NCBI GenBank assembly: GCA_963814745.1
Contig: CAWFEA010000025.1
Span: 124,001 to 188,000 of the forward strand
Origin: CAWBRT01 sp963814745
GTDB lineage: Bacteria > Acidobacteriota > Terriglobia > Terriglobales > Acidobacteriaceae
Direction: 5' to 3'
DNA length: 64,000 nucleotides
Below the pieces are notes generated by a model. The model ran no database searches. It was not told the origin of the DNA and was given only the letters and a program-made list of their open reading frames with translations. The first letter of the stretch is position 1. Each line of letters opens with the position of its first letter. Of the stretch, positions 9,930 through 17,682 are shown piece by piece. The translations under genes and the position numbers were made by a program.

Positions 9930-10388
9930 TTAGCGTCGTCCGCCTCCGCCACGCCCACCGCCGAAGCCGCCTGCAATGTGTCCGCCTCCCCGATAGCCGA
10001 AGCCACCACCGCGGTAGCCATAGCCACCACCGCGGTAGCCATAGCCGCCCCCACGGTATCCGTAGCCACCACCGCGGTATCCGTAGCCACCCCCGCGGTA
10101 CCCATAGCCGCCACGATAACCGTAGTAGTGAGGGTATCCGTAGTAGCCGTGACCCCATCCTCCCCACCAGCCCCCAATGACGACTCCGCCGTATGGGTAG
10201 GCGCAAGGATAGTAAGGATAGTAGCCGCAGTAATTGTAGGGATAAGAATAGTAGGGGTAAGCGGGTGCAACGTATCCGTATGGGCCAACCCCGATTCCAA
10301 TCGCCACCTGGGCGCTCGCCTTGGAGGGCGCAGCGAGGGCAAACACCAGAAGCAGGCCGAGTAGCCCAATCATCGCTTCTTTTTTCAT
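9930..10388 (-). CDS. Secreted Gly/Tyr-rich repeat protein
   Basis: A 152-residue exported protein. The ATG at 10388 has GAGG about nine bases upstream and gives a good signal peptide (KKEAMIGLLGLLLVFALAAP, cut near SKASA). The mature part is a Tyr/Pro/Gly stretch (YPYYSYPYNYCGYYPYYP) followed by at least six tandem GYRGGGY heptads and a GGGRGGGGRR tail. Such Gly/Tyr repeats form disordered, sticky or surface-exposed segments in other proteins; a coat or matrix role is only a guess. The repeats create long spurious frames on both strands. Confidence 0.8.
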   Translation of the reverse strand: MKKEAMIGLLGLLLVFALAAPSKASAQVAIGIGVGPYGYVAPAYPYYSYPYNYCGYYPYYPCAYPYGGVVIGGWWGGWGHGYYGYPHYYGYRGGYGYRGGGYGYRGGGYGYRGGGYGYRGGGYGYRGGGFGYRGGGHIAGGFGGGRGGGGRR

Positions 10389-10682
10389 TGTCCGGACCTC
10401 GATCATCCTACCTTAAGTGAACCCCGCCGATTGAAAATGGTTGCGTCTGGCGCTCCGGATTTGAGCCGTGCTGGCGGGAGGCCGGATAAGTGGCGAGAAC
10501 CCGTTTCCAAGTATCTGCCGGTTGTGCCGCAAAGGCCGCTCTGGCGACGGCCATCCGCCTCGCGCGACCAGCTCGCCAGGAATTCATGTGTCGTGCGTCA
10601 CTGCGGGGAAGTTCCGGGCGTCCTATGCTGTCAAGTAACGAGAGCGCCGAGCCATCGCAGACCCGACGCGAGGAGGTATGTC

Positions 10683-11606
10683 ATGCATGCCACCGCCTCA
10701 GCACCCGCGCTCGCTGTCCGCAACATCCTGCTCGCGACTGATTTTTCTCCCTGCTCGCAACGTGCCCTGCTTCACGCTGTCGCCGCGGCTCGAAGTTTCG
10801 GTTCCACGCTGCACCTGGTGCATGTCGTGACCCCAACGATGTTCTCTCTGGTCCCTCCTGAGGCATATGCGGGGAACATCGTCGCCGCCAACCACGCCGC
10901 TGAGCTGGCGCGCGCCGACGCCGAGGTGCTGCTTAAAGACGTGCTGTGCCGCACCCATTGCGAGGATCTCAAACGCCATGTCTGGGTGCAGGTGGGCGAG
11001 GTTGGCGACACCTTGCAAGCCATTATTCAACGCAAACATATCGATTTGATCGTCGTCGGTACGCGCGCCAGGACTGGCCTGCGTAAGCTTGTTCTTGGGT
11101 CGGTGGCCGAGGAAATCTTCCGCCACGCCCCTTGTCCCGTAATGACCATCGGTCCGCATTGCTGGCAATCCGATCCGCAAACGATTCGCTTGAAGCACAT
11201 CCTTTTCCCCACCAATCTTTCGGTGGATTCGGCTCGCGCTCTGCCATTCGCCGTGGCCATCGCCGCCAAATTCGATGCGGCACTGACCGTGCTGAACGTC
11301 ATCGAACCCCTCGGGGCTGAAGCGTCGCGTGATCGCCAACCCGTCGTCGCCGCCGAAGAGCGCATGCGTGCGATGGTTAACAACGCCGGCCCGATGCCGC
11401 CGCGGACTGACTTTCAGGTGGAAGTTGGCGACGTCGTCGAGCGCGTCCTCGGAACCGCCGCCCGAATGGAAATGGCCTTGATCGTGAGCGGCCTGAAATC
11501 GCTCGACACGTATACCGATAGCCTGCCCTGGATGCATGCTTACGAGGTGGTGTGTAACGTCGGCTGCCCGGTGCTCACGCTTCGCGGCCCGCGGCAGCGA
11601 AATTGA
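10683..11606 (+). CDS. Tandem universal stress protein
   Basis: A 307-residue cytoplasmic protein with two UspA domains (about 10-150 and 165-305). Domain one starts AVRNILLATDFSPCSQRAL and ends with the ATP-binding loop VGTRARTGLRKLVLGSVAEE. Domain two starts LKHILFPTNLSVDSARALPF and ends VSGLKSLDTYTDSLPW, where the nucleotide loop is degenerate, so only domain one is likely to bind ATP. The frame opens much earlier, but ATG 10683 has a perfect AGGAGG at 10671-10676 and matches the family N-terminus. It ends 27 bases before the attachment-site copy of the neighbouring element. Confidence 0.88.
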   Translation: MHATASAPALAVRNILLATDFSPCSQRALLHAVAAARSFGSTLHLVHVVTPTMFSLVPPEAYAGNIVAANHAAELARADAEVLLKDVLCRTHCEDLKRHVWVQVGEVGDTLQAIIQRKHIDLIVVGTRARTGLRKLVLGSVAEEIFRHAPCPVMTIGPHCWQSDPQTIRLKHILFPTNLSVDSARALPFAVAIAAKFDAALTVLNVIEPLGAEASRDRQPVVAAEERMRAMVNNAGPMPPRTDFQVEVGDVVERVLGTAARMEMALIVSGLKSLDTYTDSLPWMHAYEVVCNVGCPVLTLRGPRQRN

Positions 11607-11632
11607 CGGCCTCAGCCGCCGGCCGCGCGCGC

Positions 11633-11706
11633 TGGGATGGTAGCCCTGGGGTGACTCGAACACCCGACCAACGGTTTAGGAAATGCCGAACAGGGCTATC
11701 ATCCCA
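11633..11706 (-). repeat. Left attachment site with tRNA-like hairpin
   Basis: The displaced tRNA-Arg 3' half (11633-11682) is bounded by TGGGATGGTAGCCCTG (11633-11648), and its near-perfect inverted complement follows at 11691-11706 with one mismatch. Together they form a 16-base stem enclosing the T-arm copy. The D-arm and the 5' anticodon stem are absent, so it cannot encode a working tRNA. Confidence 0.75.
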
Positions 11707-11877
11707 GTTGTATCAATCATTTACAAGTGGACTGAGGTGCCCTGAAGTGGGGAGAATCAGGGCAATCGGCGCTTATCTGTCAACGCATCTGTCAACGCTT
11801 TCGACATCGAACGAACCGCCTCCCAAGAGCTGAGCACTTGCCACGGCGCGGTGCCGCCGAACCGGGATTTTGCCCCT

Positions 11878-12210
11878 TTAGCGACCTTTTCTCGCAAGAG
11901 CTTTTTTTAGCTTCTTAACGCATTCCTGGTATTCATCTTCCATATCCGCGTACGTGCCCGGCGAAATCTCAGCATCGATTTTCTTAAATCCCTCCCTTCG
12001 CACTGCCTCAAGGCGGTGAAACCCGTCTTCCAACCAATAGGCATGTCCGTCAAACCGAACTTTAACGGGCTGGATTCTTTTGCCACGTGATAAACAGTCA
12101 ACGTACCTCTGCACTGTATCCTCGATCAGGCATTCCGGGCCTTGGAAATCCAGCTTGATTATGTCGAGCGCAAGTGTCGCTACTCCCGTTTGCTTCGTTC
12201 GTTTTGTCAT
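11878..12210 (-). CDS. ParB-like nuclease-domain protein
   Basis: A 110-residue protein with a ParB/Srx-type fold. The key motif YWLEDGFHRLEAVRREGFKK (about 58-77) matches the ParB box II pattern G-x-H-R-x3-A. Upstream is IQPVKVRFDG, the strand pair that normally precedes it. There is no helix-turn-helix for centromere binding, so a partition role is unlikely; stand-alone ParB-like domains on islands act as nucleases, CTPases or regulators. It is the distal gene of the element. Confidence 0.65.
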   Translation of the reverse strand: MTKRTKQTGVATLALDIIKLDFQGPECLIEDTVQRYVDCLSRGKRIQPVKVRFDGHAYWLEDGFHRLEAVRREGFKKIDAEISPGTYADMEDEYQECVKKLKKALARKGR

Positions 12211-12294
12211 TTAGTGGATGCGTTTCCCCCGCCGGTTGACCATAAAAATAGATTTGCGGAGGAACGACCTTCCGAGAACTTCTCGTCGGAACAC

Positions 12295-12579
12295 TCAGAA
12301 GCTTCGCGCTAAATGTGATGGATTCGCCGCCTGACTGACCTGGCGACCGGCACGGGCGCGGGCGAACGTGGCTGCAAATTCGGCCAGATCGGGCACCGGC
12401 ACCGATGCAGTTTGTCCATGCATAGACAGATTTGGCCCAGGAGCAGGAACGGCGGGCGACCGATGCCAGTGAAGCCGCCGACACTTGGCACATTGACGCG
12501 GGGCGACATCGCCAACGGCAAGCCAGATGTGCCCGCAGTCTGAATATTCGCATTCCCACACATCTGCCGAACGTCTCAT
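12295..12579 (-). CDS. Small zinc-ribbon protein
   Basis: A 94-residue protein. Its N-terminal half has CEYSDCGHIW (C-x4-C) and CAKCRRLHWH (CxxC), a likely four-cysteine zinc ribbon. The C-terminal half is a variable linker rich in Pro and Ala with PVPDLAEFAATFARARAGRQ. It could bind nucleic acid or a partner protein; the family is not recognised. It lies on the minus strand upstream of the ParB-like gene with an 84-base gap. Confidence 0.55.
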   Translation of the reverse strand: MRRSADVWECEYSDCGHIWLAVGDVAPRQCAKCRRLHWHRSPAVPAPGPNLSMHGQTASVPVPDLAEFAATFARARAGRQVSQAANPSHLARSF

Positions 12580-12765
12580 GGTGCAATCAGTCTATGCCGA
12601 GATTGACAATGTAAACAGGGGCGACGCACCCGCCAGTCGGTTCAATTAGCGGCGTTGGCGTGCTCGAACTCCTTTGTTTTGCCTGGCTTAGGGTAATCTA
12701 AAATATTCGCTTTATGGGGTTTTTACCGCACCGCATATAAGGATGGCGCATTTCTCGGTGGACTG

Positions 12766-13017
12766 CTACTCGATATCCTTTAGTAATTCGGAGGCTGTCA
12801 TCTTAAAGGCTGTGGCAAGGGTTTGGAGCGTCCGCAGGCAAATTTCTTTCCGCCCGAGTTCCAAATCCGAAACGTAATTCTCGTGGATGCCTGTCTCCTC
12901 GGCGAGGTCAATCTGCCTCCAGCCGCGATCCGTTCGCAACTGCCGAATCCGCTCCCCGAGAGCAATGCAGATATCCCTTGTCACCACTCTATGGTGGGGA
13001 TAACCTGACCCTTGCAT
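12766..13017 (-). CDS. XRE-family transcriptional regulator
   Basis: A helix-turn-helix repressor of about 83 residues. The Cro/CI-type domain is clear: LGERIRQLRTDRGWRQIDLA, then EETGIHENYVSDLELGRKEI and LRTLQTLATAFKMTASELL. The frame is open back to 13155, but the divergent Sel1 gene begins at 13068 and two operator-like palindromes lie at 12984-13033, so ATG 13017 is the longest sensible start; GTG 12984 would also work. It probably represses itself and the divergent gene, acting as the element's regulator. Confidence 0.8.
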   Translation of the reverse strand: MQGSGYPHHRVVTRDICIALGERIRQLRTDRGWRQIDLAEETGIHENYVSDLELGRKEICLRTLQTLATAFKMTASELLKDIE

Positions 13018-13033
13018 CCACACTATCGTATGG
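12984..13033. promoter_or_regulatory. Paired palindromic operator sites
   Basis: Two related palindromes: CCACTCTATGGTGG (12984-12997) and CCACACTATCGTATGG (13018-13033). Their downstream flanks also match (GGATAACCTGA and GGATGACCTGA), and their centres are about 35 bases apart. They lie between, or at the start of, the XRE gene and the divergent Sel1-repeat gene, and are good candidates for binding sites of that repressor. Confidence 0.6.
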
Positions 13034-13067
13034 ATGACCTGAATGTTTGAGTGCCCGAGGTGCAGTG

Positions 13068-14315
13068 ATGCGATTCTCTGGCTGTTCTCTTCGTTGGCTC
13101 CTGCCCGTCCTCTTGATTCTCTCTCCCGCCGTGCAGATCGAGGCTCAAAATACAATACAGCCCCCCAGCGCGAGACCCGGCGATTTTATTACCGCCAATG
13201 ACATAAAGAAGGCCGAGCAGGGCCTCGCTGTGCATCAGTACTTGCTTGGTTTGAGATTTAAGTTTGGCACCGGCGTTCCAAAAGATGAAGCCGAGGCCGT
13301 TCGATGGTTCCGTAAAGCTGCTGACCAAGGGTACGCAGCTGCTCAGTCCAGCCTTGGCTTCGCGTATGCCTCTGGTGTGGGTGTTCCCAAGGATGCCGCC
13401 GAGGCTGTGCGTTGGTTCCGCAAGGCCGCTGCTCAAGGTCAGGTAGAGGCTGAGTACAACCTTGGCAAGATGTATTACAGAGGCCAAGGTGTTCCCAAGG
13501 ATGATGCCGTGGCTGTCCATTGGTACCGAAAGGCAGCTGACCAGGGAGACAAAGATGCTCAGAACATGCTTGGTCTGATGTATTCCAGTGGCAAAGGTGT
13601 CTCAAAGGACGACACAGAGGCCGTTCGCTGGTTCCGTAAGGCTGCTGGCCAAGGAAATGCAGAGGCGCAGTATTTTCTTGGCCTGAAGTATTCCACTGGC
13701 CACGGCGTTGGGAAAGATGAAGCCGAGGCTGTTCGCTGGTACCGTAAGGCCGCCGAGCAAGGAGACGCGGATGCTCAGAACAGCCTTGCCTTGGCGTATG
13801 ACAACGGGGTGGGTGTTCCAAAGGATGAAGTTGAATCCGTCCTGTGGTTCCGCAAGGCCGCTGCTCAAGGTCACGTAGAGGCTGAGTACAATCTTGGGTC
13901 GGCGTATGCATTTGGTAAAGGTGTATCGAAGGATGAAACCGAGGCGGTGCGCTGGTACGTTAAAGCTGCCGAGCAGGGAGACAAGGATGCTCAGTTCCGC
14001 CTTGGATTAGCGTATTCCACTGGCCACGGAGTCGCAAAAGATGATACCGAGGCCGCAAGCTGGTACCGCAAGGCGGCTGAGCAGGGAGACGCGCGGGCTC
14101 AATACATCCTTGGCGGTATGTATGCCATTGGCGAAGGTGTCCCGACGGATGAAGCCGAGGGCTATTTCTGGATGAACCTCGGAGCCTCGACCTTGGATGA
14201 TGACGCTAGGGCAGCACGCGATGCGGTCGGTGAAAAGCTGACATCAGCGAAGCGGCTGGAAATTCAAGAGCGTTGCCGTAAATGGGTGAAAGCACATCCA
14301 GCAATTAACGATTGA
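13068..14315 (+). CDS. Secreted Sel1-repeat protein
   Basis: A 415-residue protein with an N-terminal signal peptide (RFSGCSLRWLLPVLLILSP, cut near VQIEAQ) and about nine tandem Sel1-like repeats of 36 residues from residue 50 to 365. Each repeat has the pattern A-x2-LG-x2-Y-x2-G-x-GV-x-KD-x2-EAV-x-W-x-RKAA-x-QG. Such alpha-alpha solenoids bind protein partners, often in the periplasm. ATG 13068 is preceded by GAGG at a proper distance and gives the signal peptide. The repeats are near-identical at DNA level, so expansion or contraction is likely. It is divergent from the XRE gene and probably under its control. Confidence 0.88.
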   Translation: MRFSGCSLRWLLPVLLILSPAVQIEAQNTIQPPSARPGDFITANDIKKAEQGLAVHQYLLGLRFKFGTGVPKDEAEAVRWFRKAADQGYAAAQSSLGFAYASGVGVPKDAAEAVRWFRKAAAQGQVEAEYNLGKMYYRGQGVPKDDAVAVHWYRKAADQGDKDAQNMLGLMYSSGKGVSKDDTEAVRWFRKAAGQGNAEAQYFLGLKYSTGHGVGKDEAEAVRWYRKAAEQGDADAQNSLALAYDNGVGVPKDEVESVLWFRKAAAQGHVEAEYNLGSAYAFGKGVSKDETEAVRWYVKAAEQGDKDAQFRLGLAYSTGHGVAKDDTEAASWYRKAAEQGDARAQYILGGMYAIGEGVPTDEAEGYFWMNLGASTLDDDARAARDAVGEKLTSAKRLEIQERCRKWVKAHPAIND

Positions 14316-14328
14316 CTTGGAGGCTATT

Positions 14329-14598
14329 ATGCAGCGCTTACTCCTAGTGGTTCTGTCCGTTGTTCTTTTGCTTGGGGCCTCCGGTATTGCGTCAACTTAC
14401 AGGTCTCATTCCAAGACCTTCACCGCACGCCACAGCACCCCTCGGCGTGTGTCTGCCCCACGCCCATACTATGGCGGAGGGCACCACACCAAGTCTCACG
14501 GCGGCAAGTATCCCGGCTCAATGAACGCGCACCACAAGAACGGCCACTACCAGAATTGGCGGACGGGCAACAGCTACGGAGTACATCAAGCCCGGTAA
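14329..14598 (+). CDS. Small secreted His/Gly-rich protein
   Basis: An 89-residue protein. ATG 14329 has GGAGG six bases upstream and gives the signal peptide QRLLLVVLSVVLLLGASGIA. The mature part is basic and His/Gly/Tyr-rich (YYGGGHHTKSHGGKYPGS). It starts 13 bases after the Sel1 gene and is surely in its operon. Metal binding by the histidines is possible. Not a recognised family. Confidence 0.65.
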   Translation: MQRLLLVVLSVVLLLGASGIASTYRSHSKTFTARHSTPRRVSAPRPYYGGGHHTKSHGGKYPGSMNAHHKNGHYQNWRTGNSYGVHQAR

Positions 14599-14630
14599 AG
14601 AGGCTCCACCGCAAGAGCAAGGAGAGGGGA

Positions 14631-15263
14631 ATGCTTGAATTTCACGTTAGGACCCAAGACCTGAAAAAAGCGATCCGTCTCATTCTTTCGGGCCGGAAAG
14701 AGTACTTGGACCACGATACTGCCGATTTCCGAGCCGTCGCGGATACCCTCGAATTGTGCTCCACCGGAAGCTCCACGCAGATTGAAGCCTCCGTAACTCA
14801 GGCGGGATGCGCCCGAATTCCGCTTGGCGTGTTGAAGAATCTTCGGAGCGCCGCCGTCAGCTACACGAAGACTCTCGTGCGGCTGCGGATTGAACCGGGG
14901 CGGCTGCGAATCGAAAACTTCGGCTTTTCTCACCCGGACATCGAACTGAGACGTATTGGCGGCAGAGTGGCTGACGTGCCGGTGGACGCTACGCCACTTG
15001 ATACGCTTGCGCTCGTGAAGCTGCTTTCGAGCGAAGAAATCGCTGAGGCCGGATTGTCGGCGCGTGTCCTAGACGCACAAGAGAGAGCAATTTCGGCAAT
15101 CGACTGGGCCGTCAGAGCCCTTGAAGAGTTTCGCGTGCCACGAGAAGCAGTCCGGGACCTATTGGAGAGCCATCTAGCGCTGTACGCCTCTTCCATCAAG
15201 GCAGCCATCCTGGGAACCACGCAGAGCGGGCCGAATGCAGAATCTCCGAGCAACACAAAATGA
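14631..15263 (+). CDS. Unknown protein, possible sliding-clamp-like N-terminus
   Basis: A 210-residue soluble protein beginning MLEFHVRTQDLKKAI, with GGAGAGGGGA just before the ATG. Residues 1-95 run DLKKAIRLILSGRKEY, DTLELCSTGSSTQIEA, GCARIPLGVLKNLRSA and VRLRIEPGRLRIENF. That order of helix, strand pair, helix and strand pair recalls one domain of a DNA sliding clamp (DnaN/PCNA), but the similarity is weak and by eye. Residues 120-200 are helical. Its position in an integrative element next to possible DnaA boxes is compatible with a replication accessory role, which is speculation. Confidence 0.45.
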   Translation: MLEFHVRTQDLKKAIRLILSGRKEYLDHDTADFRAVADTLELCSTGSSTQIEASVTQAGCARIPLGVLKNLRSAAVSYTKTLVRLRIEPGRLRIENFGFSHPDIELRRIGGRVADVPVDATPLDTLALVKLLSSEEIAEAGLSARVLDAQERAISAIDWAVRALEEFRVPREAVRDLLESHLALYASSIKAAILGTTQSGPNAESPSNTK

Positions 15264-15557
15264 AAACTCACTACCCCCAAAATGCAGAATGAAAATTTTC
15301 AACAACTTGAAAATTCTGTGTGAAGACCTTAACTCTGAAAAGGCCGCCCAAAGCGGACCCCTACCCCTTTAAGCGTGCCCTGAGCGGTCCCCCGCCGATG
15401 GGATGGAGGATCAGCGAAGGTGCTCAGTCTAGGCATAGACAAGCGAGTCTGAGGTAAACTTGGCTTGAATCGGCTAGGGTCGCCCCCGAATGGGTGGGCT
15501 CTCCCGGCCCGCCCCGCCGATCTCGCTTGAAACCGGGACGCCACTCGGGAGGTGGCC

Positions 15558-16235
15558 ATGCCTTTGAGCGCGTCCGCTCAGCTTTCGCAGGAGCTTTTGC
15601 AGGAGATTGAGAAGCTGTCAGCGCAGTTGCCGTTTACGCTTTCTCGTTTCAACTGGCACGAAGACTCTAAGCATCCTGCCAGGACCGCGCTCACCCGCGC
15701 TTTCATTGATAGATTGAACACTCTCATCCCTTTTTTGAAAGCAGTGAAGGCCCTAGCGAATCACTCCGATGCCGAAGACGCTTTGAATATGGAGATAGAA
15801 AAGCTAAACCGCGCTCTCGCCGATCTAAGCGAGCTGCGGGCGTGGGTGTTCACGCCTGCAAAACCGATGACCAAGCACGAGGCTGATGCTGTCTTACCAT
15901 TTCTCCAAAAGTACGGCTTCGACCTCCCAAACATTGTAGAAATTCATGGCTCTCTACAGAAGCGCAGGGTAGGCCCGCCCGCCGAAAGAAGACAGTTGTA
16001 CGTGGACGCGTTCGAGCGCATGTTACGCCCCCGGTCGAGCCTTGGAACAGTAATGAATAAGCTCTGCAAATGCGACAACCCATCGCACAAAGGATGTACA
16101 AAGACATTTCAAGCCGGTATTGGAGAGGTGAAAAAGTTGCTGCGAAGGTATGCGCCGGAACTGGTTTTGACGTACGAAACGCTTCATCCAGACAGGGCAA
16201 CGCTCAAATCCCACCAAAAGTCAATGACTAGATAA
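15558..16235 (+). CDS. Unknown helical protein of the element
   Basis: A 225-residue protein; GGGAGG lies seven bases before ATG 15558. The N-terminal 110 residues are predicted helical (SQELLQEIEKLSAQLPF, LNTLIPFLKAVKALANHSDA). The C-terminal part carries LCKCDNPSHKGCTKTFQAG, where three Cys and one His could form a zinc site, followed by VKKLLRRYAPELVLTYETLH. No enzyme motif is seen and the family is not recognised. It is preceded by about 290 non-coding bases containing an AT-rich imperfect palindrome near 15293-15320. Confidence 0.5.
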   Translation: MPLSASAQLSQELLQEIEKLSAQLPFTLSRFNWHEDSKHPARTALTRAFIDRLNTLIPFLKAVKALANHSDAEDALNMEIEKLNRALADLSELRAWVFTPAKPMTKHEADAVLPFLQKYGFDLPNIVEIHGSLQKRRVGPPAERRQLYVDAFERMLRPRSSLGTVMNKLCKCDNPSHKGCTKTFQAGIGEVKKLLRRYAPELVLTYETLHPDRATLKSHQKSMTR

Positions 16236-16248
16236 TTCTTTTTGATTT

Positions 16249-16271
16249 CTATCCACAGATAACTTTCCACA
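16249..16271. promoter_or_regulatory. Possible DnaA-box pair
   Basis: CTATCCACA (16249-16257) and CTTTCCACA (16263-16271) each differ little from the DnaA box TTATCCACA and are 14 bases apart in the same orientation, within a locally AT-rich stretch. They lie in the 220-base gap between two unknown genes of the tRNA-Arg element and might mark an excised-form replication origin. Confidence 0.3.
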
Positions 16272-16457
16272 AAGAGCACCCATCGACCGCCGCCCGCACG
16301 GCGCTTTAACGTACCTGTGTCAGCCAAAAGACTGATGGCATCCGAACTCCAGAACCGGGTGTCACGGAGGAACAAAGTTGAACAGGCTACAGCTTAATCA
16401 AGATTTTCGGCAAGGAAGCCATTGGCTCCGCTTCGATCCTGAGCGGGATGGTACGCA

Positions 16458-16976
16458 TTGAGTCGCACACAGAAAAGGATGGGGCGAGCACGCAAGTGCC
16501 AGGCCGACTCAGACGCAATTGAATGGAAAGACTATCCGCGCATCGCGCCGGGCAAGTACCGGGCCTATTGCAAGTGGGGGAAGCAATACCGCGACCCCGG
16601 CTTTCGTCGCTGGCTCTGCCTGTTGCGTTGGGATGTGCTCACGGATGACCTGTTGCGCGTGATTGCCAGCGTGCCTCTTTGGTTCCCGCTGGGAGCGGGC
16701 GACAAACCGCACGCTTCACGGAGGGGAAAGTATCTCCCCGAGTGGATACGCGCCAACGGCGGGCCGCCAGCGCGCAGAGATCGGCTGTCTCCGGGGGTAT
16801 TCCTTCAACGCTTCGCGCGCGTAGAGATTGGCGACACAGAAGGCCCGGCACCCTATTCGGTAGTTCGAAAAATCATCGAGTGGGAAACAGGTTGTTCGGG
16901 TCACTCAGTCAACAAGTCACACAGTCAGGAAGGCAAGGGTTCAAAGGCAACAGAAACAGTGGCTTTCAGAGAATGA
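16458..16976 (+). CDS. Unknown basic protein of the element
   Basis: A 172-residue protein opening with TTG at 16458 (ATG 16479 is an alternative; neither has an ideal ribosome-binding site). It has IAPGKYRAYCKWGKQYRDPG, RRWLCLLRWDV and then PLWFPLGAGDKPHASRRGKY, followed by an acidic/basic tail. The conserved-looking pattern 'Y-P-x-I-x-P-G-x-Y-x-A-Y' with Trp-rich middle is typical of uncharacterised proteins on integrative elements of soil bacteria. No catalytic motif is seen. Confidence 0.5.
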   Translation: MSRTQKRMGRARKCQADSDAIEWKDYPRIAPGKYRAYCKWGKQYRDPGFRRWLCLLRWDVLTDDLLRVIASVPLWFPLGAGDKPHASRRGKYLPEWIRANGGPPARRDRLSPGVFLQRFARVEIGDTEGPAPYSVVRKIIEWETGCSGHSVNKSHSQEGKGSKATETVAFRE

Positions 16977-17203
16977 GTGTCATGGTTAGAACATCGGCCC
17001 TTGCCGGGGTTGAGGGTGAAACACTCCAACACACACCCAGGGGCAGGTGCTCACCAATTCGGTGCACCTGTCAAAGGCAAGGCGGGGCTGGCAGATGTTT
17101 TCTGTCCGCCCTGCCAACAAACGAGAGACGATCATTGGTTAGTGTAACCGCTGCTCACTTCTAAAGCGTTGAGCGGCAAAGGCAAAATTGGAGCGTTGAC
17201 ACA

Positions 17204-17404
17204 ATGTTGACAGATAACCAGAGTTTCGAGGTTCTGGATGCAAACGAATTGGCGAAGCGTTGGCGCGTCCCGGTAAGTTGGGTTCGAGAACACACCCGCG
17301 ACCGTGCGGCTGATCCGATTCCTACTGTGAGGCTGGGCCGTTACGTTCGTTTCGAGTGGCAGTCACCCGCTCTGCTGAAGTGGTGGACCAGCAGACGAAA
17401 ATAG
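17204..17404 (+). CDS. Excisionase/AlpA-like DNA-binding protein
   Basis: A 66-residue MerR-like winged helix: FEVLDANELAKRWRVPVSWV, REHTRDRAADPIPTVRLGRY and VRFEWQSPALLKWW. This is the HTH_17 pattern of excisionases and AlpA regulators: helix-turn-helix, then the wing with R-x-G-R-Y-x-R-F. It lies 280 bases upstream of the integrase, the usual place for a recombination directionality factor. Confidence 0.75.
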   Translation: MLTDNQSFEVLDANELAKRWRVPVSWVREHTRDRAADPIPTVRLGRYVRFEWQSPALLKWWTSRRK

Positions 17405-17462
17405 TTGCGCTGCGCCTCACTTTTCTCTTGACTAGCTTATCGGTAAGCGAGATAGTTTCCGC

Positions 17463-17681
17463 ATGACGCAGAAAAAGAATCCGGCAGCAGTGGCACTCGG
17501 GAAGTTGGGCGGGAAGGCGCGGGCCAAGAGTCTTTCCGGCACCGAACGCTCCGAGATTGCCAAGAACGCCGCAGCAGCGAGAAACGCTAGTCTCTCGGCT
17601 GCGGAGCGGAAACGAATCGCCAAGCTCGCCGTCGCAGCGCGTGAGCGGAAGCGGAAACAAGCACAAGAGAAAGGAAAGTAA
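17463..17681 (+). CDS. Small Ala/Lys/Arg-rich protein before integrase
   Basis: A 72-residue, highly basic protein made of two similar helical halves: LSGTERSEIAKNAAAARN and LSAAERKRIAKLAVAARERK, after an N-terminal KLGGKARAKS. It ends two bases before the integrase start, so the pair is one transcription unit. Nucleic-acid binding is likely from its charge; its role in recombination is unknown. Confidence 0.6.
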   Translation: MTQKKNPAAVALGKLGGKARAKSLSGTERSEIAKNAAAARNASLSAAERKRIAKLAVAARERKRKQAQEKGK

Positions 17682-17682
17682 C

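Noticed and set aside
9794..10369. Long open frames on both strands over the Gly/Tyr gene, including 191- and 176-codon ones
   Set aside because: They are produced by the in-register DNA repeats; only the minus-strand frame starting at 10388 has a ribosome-binding site and a signal peptide.
11633..11706. A second tRNA-Arg gene
   Set aside because: Only the 3' half matches; D-arm and 5' anticodon stem are absent.
13258..13911. Minus-strand 217-codon frame
   Set aside because: Antisense of the Sel1 repeats; its Gln/His/Pro periodicity mirrors the repeat codons.
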